From: Opitutia bacterium ISCC 52
GTDB lineage: Bacteria > Verrucomicrobiota > Verrucomicrobiia > Opitutales > UBA2995
Assembly: GCA_014529675.2 (NCBI GenBank)
Contig: CP076040.1
Location: 3,429,894-3,493,893 of the forward strand
Length of the DNA stretch: 64,000 nt
Direction of reading: 5' to 3'
A program made the position numbers and the translations under genes. This document shows positions 8,196-17,003 of this stretch, piece by piece. Positions within the stretch are counted from its first letter, which is position 1. Each line of letters opens with the position of its first letter. The notes below the pieces were generated by a model, which did no database searches, was not told where the DNA came from, and saw nothing but the letters and a program-made list of their open reading frames with translations.

Positions 8196-9902
8196 TCAAT
8201 TAGCAGAACGGGCTGCTTTCCGCCGTTCGCGTTCGGCCTTTCGAGAGGCTCTGCTATCGGTTTTCTCGTGGGGCAACTTGGCTGCTTCTGGAAGGGTCAC
8301 TGTTTTGCCCTGTATCTTTAAGGTTTTCACAAGCGCAATTTGCTCATCCACCATTCCACCCGGCCGGGCGTTCCCTCCGGGAACAAATTCTCCGAAGGGC
8401 CGACCCATTTTCACAAGGTCCGCTTTTAACAGCCTACGCATGGTATTTAGCTGGGAACGATAGCGAAGATCTTCAGCCAGATTATTAAGTTCCTCCGGAT
8501 CGGCCTTCAGATCGTAAAGCTGGTCGCCATCCCAAAACCCTGGACGATCCGCACCACGCACACCAATACCCAGGCGACCAATATAGGATAAGGCTCTTGG
8601 TAGATTTTCTAAACTGGATTGCTTGATCACTTTGATCTGCTCCTCGGTATAGCGCACGGCTGCGTATTTCCAGCGCTTGGTCGCTACGCCTCGTGCATAG
8701 CCCATTTCCAGATATACATGATCACGGCCTTTTGCGTTTTCTTCCCCACGCAAAATCGGAAGGAAACTGTTTCCATCCATACGATAGGCATCCGGGGCAC
8801 GAACTCCGGCCGCATCGAAAACGGTCGGTACCCAATCCACATTCTGAACCATTTCATGGCTTACCGCGTTGGCAGGAGTTTTTGCAGGCCAGCGAGCAAT
8901 CATTGGAACGTTAAGTCCATCAGCGGCGTAAACGGATCCTTTACCACGTCGTCCATGATCGGGAGCAAACAGGACCAGCGTATTATCATCGATGCCGAGC
9001 TGTTTCAGCTTTTTGAATACAGCACCAATGGCATCGTCTATCCACGCCTCTCCGGCGGTCTTACTATTGGGATCAAACCCGGCTGCCTCTACTTGCGCCA
9101 ACAATTCCTTCCGGGGCGTCATTACTTGGGGTAGTGAAGATAAGCTTCCCTCGCCCGAGGAAGTAGGAAAGTCCATCGACTTGCGCCATGACCCTTCGCC
9201 TCCATGCAGGAGTGTTGTGCAATAATGTAAATAGAACGGACGGCCTTGGTTCTCTTCGATAAATTCCAAAGCCGCTTCCGTGGTCCACTCTGGATTGTGA
9301 TGATTGTAAGGCGAACCCATGTTGCCGCGATAAGTATGCTTTACCCATGAAAATCCCAAACTCCGGATATAGCGGCGCATGATTTGTTCATTGTGAGCAA
9401 ATATCGCCGTTGTTTCCGCGTTATCTTCCAATCCTCGTTTCGGGAACTTTCGAAACCCATCCTTTCCTTGATAGAATTCCGGAAAATCCTCCTCCGACTC
9501 GATGTGGTACTTGCCCACCCAACCGGTTTGATAACCTGCATCGCTTAACACCTTCCCGACATTCATGCCATCGGGCTCAATCGCCAGGTTGAAGCTGGGA
9601 TGACCTTGCTGATCAGGACCACCAACAGCTTCTTCATAATGCTTACTGTAGGAATTCCCTGCGTAACGTCCGGTGGCAAAACTGTAACGAGAGGGTGTGC
9701 ATACTCCACTACTTACATAGGCCTGGGTGAACTTCATCCCTTCTGTCGCCATTCTATCCAGGTGAGGAGTATAAGTGTCACCACCGAAGGCCCCGATACT
9801 GGACCAATCCTGGTCGTCGATGAGTATGAGAATAATATTCGGTCGATCATCGGCTACCACGATCGAACCCAGGAAAAGACTGAGAATTAGAAGATACTTC
9901 AT
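8196..9902 (-). CDS. Secreted S1 sulfatase
   Basis: 568 residues with a signal peptide (MKYLLILSLFLGSIVVA). The metal-binding LILIDDQDW is at about 25-33, and formylglycine Cys68 lies in CTPSRYSFATG. Other sulfatase marks are GKYHIE, FAPDHGRRGKGS and a late LYDLKADPEELNNLA. It ends in a strongly basic tail after residue 545 (RASRKAERERRKAARSAN), which could help bind an acidic polysaccharide or the cell envelope. It is convergent with the esterase (62-base gap) and stands alone on the minus strand. Its substrate is not predictable by eye. Confidence 0.83.
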   Translation of the reverse strand: MKYLLILSLFLGSIVVADDRPNIILILIDDQDWSSIGAFGGDTYTPHLDRMATEGMKFTQAYVSSGVCTPSRYSFATGRYAGNSYSKHYEEAVGGPDQQGHPSFNLAIEPDGMNVGKVLSDAGYQTGWVGKYHIESEEDFPEFYQGKDGFRKFPKRGLEDNAETTAIFAHNEQIMRRYIRSLGFSWVKHTYRGNMGSPYNHHNPEWTTEAALEFIEENQGRPFYLHYCTTLLHGGEGSWRKSMDFPTSSGEGSLSSLPQVMTPRKELLAQVEAAGFDPNSKTAGEAWIDDAIGAVFKKLKQLGIDDNTLVLFAPDHGRRGKGSVYAADGLNVPMIARWPAKTPANAVSHEMVQNVDWVPTVFDAAGVRAPDAYRMDGNSFLPILRGEENAKGRDHVYLEMGYARGVATKRWKYAAVRYTEEQIKVIKQSSLENLPRALSYIGRLGIGVRGADRPGFWDGDQLYDLKADPEELNNLAEDLRYRSQLNTMRRLLKADLVKMGRPFGEFVPGGNARPGGMVDEQIALVKTLKIQGKTVTLPEAAKLPHEKTDSRASRKAERERRKAARSAN

Positions 9903-9948
9903 AGGGATAACTTTATGGATCGGATTCAGTCCACTAAGATCATAGCTA

Positions 9949-10198
9949 TCAAATCAATAAATCGGGGACAATCAAAGGCGTCGGCCGAGCCGAATCGGCG
10001 ACTGCAAAGCCTTGAGGCTCGGGCCTGGCAATCTTTCCCCGCCTGACAATCCCCATGTCATCTTCGGCCTGTGCCTCGTGGAAGGCCGCAGGATCTGGCG
10101 GACACCAGCCGTGCAGTGTGCCCTCGTAGACTTCGATTTCCGCAGTCACACCGGCGGCATCGAAGGTATTGTTCTACATCCTTATTGGTAAGTTCGTC
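9949..10198 (-). pseudogene. Relic of a dienelactone hydrolase C-terminal region
   Basis: The frame 9949-10149 encodes TAEIEVYEGTLHGWCPPD followed by AAFHEAQAE, the histidine-containing end of dienelactone hydrolase family proteins. Upstream, DAAG and TFDAAGV continue the match to 10167 in the same frame. From 10198 to about 10162 a different frame gives DELTNKDVEQYLR, which normally precedes that segment, so there is a frameshift near 10165. The nucleophile region is absent and the last ~35 residues look degenerate. I read this as a decayed 3' fragment. Confidence 0.6.
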
Positions 10199-10344
10199 AC
10201 ACATGGAGAAATCTGGTTCGGGTGGTTATCTCTGATTGAAAATGCAATGTATCCTATTTGATTCGAGGCGAGTGAAAGGAGCAAGGCTAGAGAAGGTTAG
10301 GCTCCTGCGAACGTTACGAGTATTAAAGTAAGTTCTCAAAGTAT

Positions 10345-10920
10345 CTATTTCTTTTGTGACGCTTTGCGTTTGTACTTCGCTTTAGGTTCTTTAGTCCGAA
10401 ACCCAATCCGTTTATTACGTTCGTCAGTAGAAGGCGCAATCAACGGTAATAGTTTCTGGTATATGTCCCAAAGAGTATTGTCATGCTCCAACAACGTTTT
10501 TTCAACCTCGGCCAATCTATTGAGAATCGCGGCGTTGGCGGTTATTTGCTCCCTCATCTCAACAAAGGTACGGATCACATAAACACTCATTGCAACCGCC
10601 TCATTTGAATTTAAAATGGTAGCGGCCATAAGAGCACCATGCTCTGTAAATACCCATGGTGGCGTGCGCCTTCCACCGTGACGACTTGATGTCACAGATT
10701 GTGATATCAAGTTTCTAAACTGTTCATGGGTAAGTTGAAACGCAAACTCCTTCGGGAATCTTTGAATGTTCCTTTTAACCGCCTGATTGAACGCTCCGGT
10801 TCGAACGCCATAGACGTTTGCGAGATCGCTATCTATTACAACAGGTAGTCCACGAACGGTGTAGATTTCAGGTTGTTGATAGGTCTGCAAAAGCTGAGAG
10901 GACTTCTTCTTAGATCCCAC
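10345..10920 (-). CDS. ORF6N-domain DNA-binding protein
   Basis: 191 residues, no signal. Residues 15-105 match the ORF6N (KilA-N related) domain: IYTVRGLPVVIDSDLANVYGV, NQAVKRNIQRFPKEFAFQL and WVFTEHGALMAATIL. Residues about 120-165 are helical (LNRLAEVEKTLLEHDNTLW) and the C-terminal 30 residues are very basic. Such proteins are found in phages and mobile regions, and also free-standing in chromosomes, where they are thought to regulate transcription. No phage genes adjoin it. A 13-bp near-palindrome occurs 63 bases before the start and again inside the gene, suggesting self-regulation (inference). Confidence 0.8.
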   Translation of the reverse strand: MGSKKKSSQLLQTYQQPEIYTVRGLPVVIDSDLANVYGVRTGAFNQAVKRNIQRFPKEFAFQLTHEQFRNLISQSVTSSRHGGRRTPPWVFTEHGALMAATILNSNEAVAMSVYVIRTFVEMREQITANAAILNRLAEVEKTLLEHDNTLWDIYQKLLPLIAPSTDERNKRIGFRTKEPKAKYKRKASQKK

Positions 10921-10982
10921 ACCATTAGTTTACTGTCTCGTACTGCTATCGCTCAAGCTCATGTTCTTAAAAGATTTTAAGG

Positions 10983-10995
10983 TCACAAATTGTGA
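10983..10995. promoter_or_regulatory. Candidate operator, palindrome TCACAAATTGTGA
   Basis: A perfect 13-bp palindrome around a central A lies 63 bases upstream of the ORF6N start. A second copy with one mismatch (TCACAGATTGTGA, 10692-10704) lies inside the gene. The spacing fits an operator overlapping the promoter. Binding by the ORF6N protein is inference. Confidence 0.4.
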
Positions 10996-11088
10996 TCTTA
11001 AACTGTCCACACAAAATTGAAGCGCTGAGATGGGGAATGGGGGAAGATTGCTTTATTTGAAGCGTTTCGAAAATACCTAGAGCGCCCG

Positions 11089-11859
11089 TCACTTCATGGC
11101 GGAAAAGTCAGTCGGAACGATCAACTCGCCTGTCACTCCTCCTTCGATCACCATTCTGCCACCCGCACGCTCTACGGACGCAGCGGCAGCCGTCTTCCAG
11201 TCTTCATCTGCCCGCTGACCTGCGAAGGCCACTTCGCGCCCTTCTTCACTTTCGTGAGCCACAATATAGATTAACGTGCTTGTTCCGCCCTCCTGATCAG
11301 GCATCGGATGGAAATAGGCGATATTCTCAATTCCATGTTTCTCAAATAGACCAATCGTATGGTCTTGAAAACGAGCATCCAGATGACGCCGCATGCCCTC
11401 GTTGCAGATATAGGTCCGAAGCTCGAATAGACGCTCAGGAGAGGCCTGGATTTTCTTGATCGGCATTGAATATCCGGTCGTCTGCATAAACACAGCGTCT
11501 ATCTTTTTGATCAGCCTTCCGTTTACTGACGATGCCTTGGCAGCCGCCTTCCAATCGGGATCGGCTTGAAAGGATTTCCACATCGACTCCTGATCCAGCC
11601 TACTCGGGAAAGCGATAATGTAGATCAACTTGTTCTCCGGATTGTCTTTTGGAACCCAGTATCCGACATTCTCTATGCCGTGCTTCGCAAACAATGCGGT
11701 GGTATGATCCCGGAACCGAGCTACCAAGTCGTCTAGTTTGCCCTCATTCGCATAGTAGGTTCGCAATTCGTAAACACGCGTGTCATGAGCCTGAACAGAC
11801 GTCAAAGAGATGAGATTAAGTAACAGGACGATAAACGAGAAGAGAGAAATGAGTTTCAT
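11089..11859 (-). CDS. Secreted protein with two NIPSNAP domains
   Basis: 256 residues. A signal peptide (to VQA at about residue 24) is followed by two NIPSNAP-type ferredoxin-like domains, at about 27-130 (VYELRTYYANEGKLDDLVAR, ALFAKHGIENVGYW) and 145-250 (LFELRTYICNEG, GLFEKHGIENIAYF). The two halves are clearly a tandem duplication. NIPSNAP proteins are small dimeric alpha-beta barrels; secreted versions are frequent in Verrucomicrobia and their role is not known. It lies 140 bases past the sulfatase stop on the same strand, so it may share a transcript. Confidence 0.82.
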   Translation of the reverse strand: MKLISLFSFIVLLLNLISLTSVQAHDTRVYELRTYYANEGKLDDLVARFRDHTTALFAKHGIENVGYWVPKDNPENKLIYIIAFPSRLDQESMWKSFQADPDWKAAAKASSVNGRLIKKIDAVFMQTTGYSMPIKKIQASPERLFELRTYICNEGMRRHLDARFQDHTIGLFEKHGIENIAYFHPMPDQEGGTSTLIYIVAHESEEGREVAFAGQRADEDWKTAAAASVERAGGRMVIEGGVTGELIVPTDFSAMK

Positions 11860-11999
11860 GATACCATGGAAGATTACGTCGCCAATATTGCGAGCAAATT
11901 TGAACCGCTAAGTTATCCAAAAACGATTTTTTAAGGTAGCGCCAGGCCTGTCCCTCATCGCTCGTAAAGCGACTCGGGAGATCCTTCCCCATTTGAAAT

Positions 12000-13745
12000 C
12001 TAATTTGGTAGTAGTGCCAAGGTTGCGTAAAAGGCTCCAGAAAGCGGTTTACCTGAGGCATCGTGGAACCAAGCTTGAAGCGTGTGTTTGCCTGCAGGTA
12101 TCTCAATAGTGAATTCGATCAGAGTACCTTCGTCCTCAGGCATAGCCACAATCCTGTCTCCCCCATTCAAGCTAAGCGTTCCTGAAGCGATGGGCAAGGC
12201 TACACCCGGATCGATGGGCATTCCCCCGATTGTTTCTCCAGGACCGATTGCCGAAAGAGGACGATTCATGTAAAAAGGCCAGCGACTAAGTTGCACACGA
12301 TAATTGCCGCCTCTTTCTACTTCAATATACCAAGGTCCACCCATAGAGTCTGCCCCGGCAACTTTGTCGCGGTTATCGAAATCCACATCGAACCAATTGC
12401 TGCAGGTAAGGTTGGTGATGGGCTCTGCCGGATTGCCGACAATAATAGGTTCTATCACATCGATAGATTCTTCTATGGAAGCCCAATAGGCATCGTAATG
12501 TCCCTTCAGCTCGCGAACGATGTCAGGATGCTTGGCGAAGACATTTACCGTCTGACCAGGATCTGCATCCAGGTTATAGAGTTCTGAATCACCTTGCAGA
12601 CGCCAGTCTTTCCACATCACTGAACTCCTGAAGTACTTCTCCGGCTTCGTTCTGCCCCCGAATTGAACAATTGCCTTTCTATCTTCTAAAGCAGCTGCGT
12701 CTTTGAAGACGGGCACAAGAGAGTATCCATCAAATGGCTCTGCAGTAGCTGGCAATTTGAAATTCAACAAATCGACGAATGTCGGAACAAGATCAACGAT
12801 GTGAGAAACCGTTCCTATCGTTCTCGGTGAACCCAGGTCGCCATTGGGCCAGCGAAGAAAACAGAACGCTCGATGGCCGCCTTCATAGCCAGACCCTTTT
12901 CTGCCCCTCATACCAGCGTTGAAGATGTCAGCGCCTAAGGCGGTTCCATTGTCATTCATAAAGATGACAATCGTGTCTTCTTTTGCGTCTCTTCCTTCGA
13001 GCCAATCCTCCAGTCTTCCAAAATTCTCATCCGCGTTGGCGATGAGCCCGTAGAATTTGGCAATTCTCTCGTCGTCGACCTTACCTTTGTATTTCTCATA
13101 ATCCTCTTGAAGTGGATGAAAAGGACTGTGAGGTGTATTCAGAGCGATGTAGGTGAAAAAAGGTTGTTTGGCTTCCATTTTCTGGTCCATCCATTCCATC
13201 GCTTCATCAAACCAAAGGTTGGCGCAAAAACGGTCGGAATACTTGACCTCAGTCCCGTCTAAGTACCGGGTATAGTAATAATCGTTGTCGTATTCATTTT
13301 CCGATGCCAATCCCCAGCCTTTGTGCCAAATGGAATGCGTGAAACCGCGATCCATTGGCCGGTTGGGATAGGCGTCTCCAAGACCCCACTTACCAAATAA
13401 TCCTGTCGCGTATCCATTGGCCTGAAATATCTCTGGCATGGTTACGATGTCGCGTCTCATCCAATTGCGGGCGGATGGCACCGTGCTTGCTTTGTTGCGG
13501 ATCGCATACAGACCGGTCATAAGTTCGCTTCGAGTCGGCGTGCAGACAGGTGCGACGTGAAAATTATCCAAGCGAACGCTCTCCCGGTGTAGCGCATCGA
13601 AGGCAGGTGTCTCAAGGATGGGATGCCCGTGGCATGAAAGGTCACCGTAGCCTTGATCGTCGGTAATGAGGATTATGACGTTTGGATGCTCTATCGCGAA
13701 ACAACTCAGAGCGTTGATTAAAATGAATAGCGTCAACTTTCTCAT
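12000..13745 (-). CDS. Secreted arylsulfatase-type S1 sulfatase
   Basis: 581 residues. Signal peptide ending near residue 18, metal motif LITDDQGYGDLSCHG (26-40), formylglycine Cys68 in CTPTRSELMTG, then GKWGLGD and FMNDNGTALG. After about residue 430 there is an extra beta-rich domain (SNWFDVDFDN, GGNYRVQLSRWP, IPAGKHTLQAWF), typical of the large arylsulfatase A-like enzymes of PVC bacteria and often read as a substrate-cleft or binding domain. Signature carries Thr in place of Ser (CTPTR), a common variant. It is the largest sulfatase in the window and looks intact. The sugar target is unknown. Confidence 0.83.
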   Translation of the reverse strand: MRKLTLFILINALSCFAIEHPNVIILITDDQGYGDLSCHGHPILETPAFDALHRESVRLDNFHVAPVCTPTRSELMTGLYAIRNKASTVPSARNWMRRDIVTMPEIFQANGYATGLFGKWGLGDAYPNRPMDRGFTHSIWHKGWGLASENEYDNDYYYTRYLDGTEVKYSDRFCANLWFDEAMEWMDQKMEAKQPFFTYIALNTPHSPFHPLQEDYEKYKGKVDDERIAKFYGLIANADENFGRLEDWLEGRDAKEDTIVIFMNDNGTALGADIFNAGMRGRKGSGYEGGHRAFCFLRWPNGDLGSPRTIGTVSHIVDLVPTFVDLLNFKLPATAEPFDGYSLVPVFKDAAALEDRKAIVQFGGRTKPEKYFRSSVMWKDWRLQGDSELYNLDADPGQTVNVFAKHPDIVRELKGHYDAYWASIEESIDVIEPIIVGNPAEPITNLTCSNWFDVDFDNRDKVAGADSMGGPWYIEVERGGNYRVQLSRWPFYMNRPLSAIGPGETIGGMPIDPGVALPIASGTLSLNGGDRIVAMPEDEGTLIEFTIEIPAGKHTLQAWFHDASGKPLSGAFYATLALLPN

Positions 13746-13922
13746 AATATTCGTTAAAGGAATGCTGATTGGATGTAAGCTTGGAGAATGATGCTCTCTT
13801 TTTTCCCATGTCGTGAGTTCGTCGAAGCCAAGCTAGATCTGCTGGAGCCCAAAATCATCACGTACTTCCGTTGTAAGCCGAGGACCCTAAAACAAATTTC
13901 CGTGAGGTTTCGATGATAAAAG

Positions 13923-14117
13923 GTCCGTTCCGGTCATCTCAAGTCCCTCCATCAATTTATTAAGGAGAAAAAGCCAGCCGTCGCTATTCGCTTCAACAGC
14001 GATTTACCGAGCTTACTCACGCTGGAAACAGAATACGAAAAAGACTGTCAGCTGCTCTCATTACCTTGCTACATGGTAGAACAAACGAAGAAACATATCA
14101 GTCGTCTTATTGGATAA
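13923..14117 (+). pseudogene. 3' relic of an AAA ATPase with DUF4143 domain
   Basis: Sixty-four codons before a TAA give VRSGHLKSLHQFIKEKKPAV, then AIRFNSDLPSLLTLE and LLSLPCYMVEQ. This resembles the nuclease-like tail of DUF4143 ATPases (typically VKSG...LKSLHQF...RF...LPS...LLSLPLYLVE). Stops close the frame upstream and no start or Walker motif is present, so only the C-terminal end survives. Family call is from pattern memory. Confidence 0.5.
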
Positions 14118-14209
14118 ACTAATGAACCCGATACTCTCAAAAATACTACTGTGTCCCTCCTCATGCCCTTCATCATGTCGACCATCGCGTCCTTCATAGC
14201 CTTGTTATA

Positions 14210-14278
14210 GGCGACGTAGGAAGCTCGAGAGCGACGGTTGACGTGTGCCTCGTAGCTTATAGGGCGAAGTGGTAAGCC
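14210..14278 (+). repeat. Dispersed repeat, copy 1
   Basis: Starts GGCGACGTAGGAAGCT, contains GACGTGTGCCTCGTAGC and ends AGGGCGAAGTGGTAAGCC. A second diverged copy follows at 14287-14352, and a third, sharing GACGTGTGCCTCCGTAGC and GTGGTAAGCC, is at 50297-50346. Confidence 0.6.
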
Positions 14279-14286
14279 TTGCAAAA

Positions 14287-14352
14287 GGCGACGTAGGAAG
14301 CTGGCAAGCGCAGTGGGACGTGTGCTGCGTAACTCGTAGAGTGTACCGAGGC
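14287..14352 (+). repeat. Dispersed repeat, copy 2 (tandem to copy 1)
   Basis: Shares the first 16 bases (GGCGACGTAGGAAGCT) with copy 1 and then GGACGTGTGCTGCGTAAC, with a more diverged end. The 77-base period suggests tandem duplication of one element. Confidence 0.55.
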
Positions 14353-14566
14353 TTTTTATGCCGACACCTCAACGAACGAAGTGAGAATAACAGAAGTAAG
14401 GGCCGACCCTTTTGGTCCCCCTAGGCTCCTCTTTGTTGTTTACTTAAATACTAGGTCCGTCCCCTTTTGCTCCCCTTTAACTGTTCTCTATCAGTCATTC
14501 TTGAAAAACCTATCGTAGTTGAAGCTGGAATGTTTTAGGTATCTAATGAAAAATCAATTGGTACTT

Positions 14567-15571
14567 ATGAACCGAAAACAATTTATTCTTTCGTCGATGG
14601 GAGCTGGTATGTTCGCGTTATTACCAGACCAGGCTTCTTCAACTCCATCAGACCAACGGGCAGACTCATCAGGTGGGCAATCCATTCCCCGCAAAGCTAT
14701 AATCCCTGCTGCACTTACCTCGTTTGATAAAGACGGTAAGATCGACTATCAGGACTTCAATCGACACATCAGCTCCCTGGCAGATGTAGAGGGTGTAACC
14801 GCGATTATGGTAAACGGAGGTTCGGGGCTCGACAAAACATTGACCCGGGAGGAACGCCGAAAGTTACTAGGTGTAGCATTGGCGGCAGTCGATAACAGGG
14901 TTCCCGTTTTGGCAGCTGTTAGGGAATCTGACACCATTCACAAGCTTGCACCTCTGGCTAAGGATGCTCAGAAGGAGGGTGCCCAGGCGATGACGATTAT
15001 GCCTCCTTCCAATGAGCAAGGTTTTAACTGGGACGCTGCTAAAATGCGATTCGAGGAGGCCTGCTCGGCGAGTGATTTACCGGTAGTCATTTATCAAACC
15101 CGGTATGAAACGGACGTTCTCGTTCGCTTGGCAAAAACGTTTCCCGTAGTCGGAGTCAAAGAAGGTAGCAGAGACCCCTCGACTTTTGAGAGCAACCTTC
15201 GGGCATTGCGGGGTCTGAAACGCAATATTGCAGTTTGGTCCACCCATAGTAGGTGGTTACTTGCCGATTTGGCTATCGGTGCTGACGGAATTTTATCCGG
15301 CATGGGAAGTATTACTGCTGATCTTCACGTGGCCCTTGCTGAAGCCGTCCACCGTTCAGACTTAAATGCAGCTAGAAAAATCAATGATCAGATATTTCCC
15401 TTAACGCAGGTTTTCTATCGTCCGGGACAGAACGCCCATGTTCGCATGATGTATGCGCTCAAAAAGCTCGGCCGTCAAAAGCATGGCTTTGTGCGATCTC
15501 CCTATGAACCTCTCGACGCTGGTGAACGTTCCAGAATCGACCAGGCCCTGGTGCGGGGTGGGCTTTTGTAG
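14567..15571 (+). CDS. DapA/NanA-family aldolase with N-terminal export-like segment
   Basis: 334 residues from the ATG at 14567; the frame extends 16 codons further up but MNRKQFILSSMGAGMFALL reads as the real, signal-like start. From about residue 45 it is a dihydrodipicolinate synthase-family barrel: ALTSFDKDGKIDYQDF, VNGGSGLDKTLTREER, the tyrosine of VVIYQTR and the Schiff-base lysine in VVGVKEGSRD. Family members cleave or form C-C bonds next to a pyruvate-like carbonyl, or dehydrate sugar acids. YNxP is replaced by YQTR, so it is not a classic DapA. An exported member of this family is unusual. It is monocistronic as far as seen. Confidence 0.75.
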   Translation: MNRKQFILSSMGAGMFALLPDQASSTPSDQRADSSGGQSIPRKAIIPAALTSFDKDGKIDYQDFNRHISSLADVEGVTAIMVNGGSGLDKTLTREERRKLLGVALAAVDNRVPVLAAVRESDTIHKLAPLAKDAQKEGAQAMTIMPPSNEQGFNWDAAKMRFEEACSASDLPVVIYQTRYETDVLVRLAKTFPVVGVKEGSRDPSTFESNLRALRGLKRNIAVWSTHSRWLLADLAIGADGILSGMGSITADLHVALAEAVHRSDLNAARKINDQIFPLTQVFYRPGQNAHVRMMYALKKLGRQKHGFVRSPYEPLDAGERSRIDQALVRGGLL

Positions 15572-15671
15572 GGCAGAGATCAGAGGTCCCTAGTTCGCTT
15601 CGGCTGTTCGATCGTTCAGAAAGTAAGCTGCGTCTGGCCCCAATCGGCTTCTACCCGCCCGGTAGATTCAT

Positions 15672-16901
15672 TTACCGTAGTGTTCTAAAAAACTTCCTGA
15701 GGTCCTCGACTAATAACTCCGGTTCCTCGACGGCGGCGAAGTGGCCACCTTGCGGCATCTCGGTCCATTGCTGGAGATTGTAACCTGCCTCCACCCATTT
15801 TCGAATGGGCAATCGTATTTCTTGAGGAAAAATGGCAGCGGCGGTCGGTACCTCGACGCGGCCTCGCTTCCAATTGTCCCGGCGTGTCTCGTAGTAAATG
15901 CGGGTGGAGGAATTGATCGTTCCGGTGGTCCAGTAGATCATGATGTTCGTCAGGAGTTGGTCTTTGGTAAACGCATTTTCAATATGGCCGTCATGGTCGC
16001 TCCACACGTACCACTTGTCGGTGATCCACGCGGCCAATCCCACCGGAGAATCATTGAGCCCGTAGCCCAGCGTTTGCGGCCGCGTTCCCTGAATGTCAGC
16101 GTAGGCCCAATGGTTTTTCATTGCTTCCTCACGATCGTTCATTCGCTTGATCTCCCAATCAGGGACTCCTTCGAATGGATCCTCGACGCCTTGGGGTGGG
16201 CGGCTTCTGGCAAAATTAATATGAATGCCGACCACCTGCTCTGAACAATTTTCACCTAGCCAGGAAGTAACACCGGCACCCCAATCTCCGCCTTGTGCAC
16301 CGTAGCGCTGGTAGCCTAAGCGAGCCATCAATGTTCCCACGGTTTCTCCCATTTTACGCACGCTGTAACCCGGAACACTCGGCTTGTCGGAAAATCCGAA
16401 TCCAGGCATGGAAGGACAGATCACGTGGAAGGCGTCCTCGGCGTTTCCTCCATGCGCTTCCGGATCGGTTAAAGGTCCGATAATCTCCTGAAACTCCATC
16501 ACGGATCCCGGCCACCCATGGGTGATCACCAAGGGCAAGGCGTTCTCATGTTTTGAACGCTGGTGGATAAAGTGAATATCCAGTCCATCGATCTTGGTTT
16601 TAAAGTGGTCCAATTCGTTGAGTAGCCGTTCCTGCTGTCTCCAATCGTATTCGTCTTTCCAATACTCAACCAGTTCTTTCAGGTAGGACTTGTCCGTTCC
16701 ATAATCCCAACCGCTGTTTTCAACCTGATCCGGAAACCGTGTTCGAATCAATCGGTCCTGGAGGTCTTTTAGCACAGCATCCTCGACGTGGATCGCAAAG
16801 GGCCGAATGGATGTGTCCTGAGCGGAAACAAGGTTTCCACATGCCAAAAACAGCAAAAGCCAAATCCGTCTATTTGTGATCATGACCGATAGCTTTATCA
16901 T
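15672..16901 (-). CDS. Secreted epoxide hydrolase with EHN domain
   Basis: 409 residues, or 403 if the ATG at 16883 is used. A signal peptide (WLLLFLACGNLVSA) precedes an epoxide hydrolase N-terminal domain (about 30-140: RFPDQVENSGWDYGTD, WKDEYDWRQQE) and an alpha/beta hydrolase fold. The oxyanion motif HGWPGS is at 129-134, nucleophile Asp206 in GGDWGAG and His387 in GGHFAA. The lid carries the expected tyrosines. It would open epoxides to diols by the two-step ester mechanism. Microsomal-type homologues are common in soil and marine bacteria. It stands alone on the minus strand. Confidence 0.85.
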   Translation of the reverse strand: MIKLSVMITNRRIWLLLFLACGNLVSAQDTSIRPFAIHVEDAVLKDLQDRLIRTRFPDQVENSGWDYGTDKSYLKELVEYWKDEYDWRQQERLLNELDHFKTKIDGLDIHFIHQRSKHENALPLVITHGWPGSVMEFQEIIGPLTDPEAHGGNAEDAFHVICPSMPGFGFSDKPSVPGYSVRKMGETVGTLMARLGYQRYGAQGGDWGAGVTSWLGENCSEQVVGIHINFARSRPPQGVEDPFEGVPDWEIKRMNDREEAMKNHWAYADIQGTRPQTLGYGLNDSPVGLAAWITDKWYVWSDHDGHIENAFTKDQLLTNIMIYWTTGTINSSTRIYYETRRDNWKRGRVEVPTAAAIFPQEIRLPIRKWVEAGYNLQQWTEMPQGGHFAAVEEPELLVEDLRKFFRTLR

Positions 16902-17003
16902 AATCTCCAGAAATTAGAAGTCGATTAGACGGTTATTGCGTTTGACCCCTTTCGCTGCCTCGGTCGGTTTGGCTGTATAATTACTCGTCTTTTGGGACTG
17001 GGG

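Larger units (their letters stand above)
13746..14566. other. Long non-coding stretch with an ATPase relic and repeats
   Basis: This 820-base gap between the sulfatase and the DapA-like gene holds the DUF4143 relic (13923-14117), two tandem copies of a dispersed repeat (14210-14352) and, near 14405-14475, two similar short tracts (CGACCCTTTTGGTCCCC and CCGTCCCCTTTTGCTCCCC) reminiscent of sequences left by REP-associated or IS200-type elements. No intact gene is visible. Confidence 0.6.

Noticed and set aside
14069-14284. 71-codon frame on the minus strand
   Set aside because: It overlaps the DUF4143 relic and the repeat, and has no family match that I can see.
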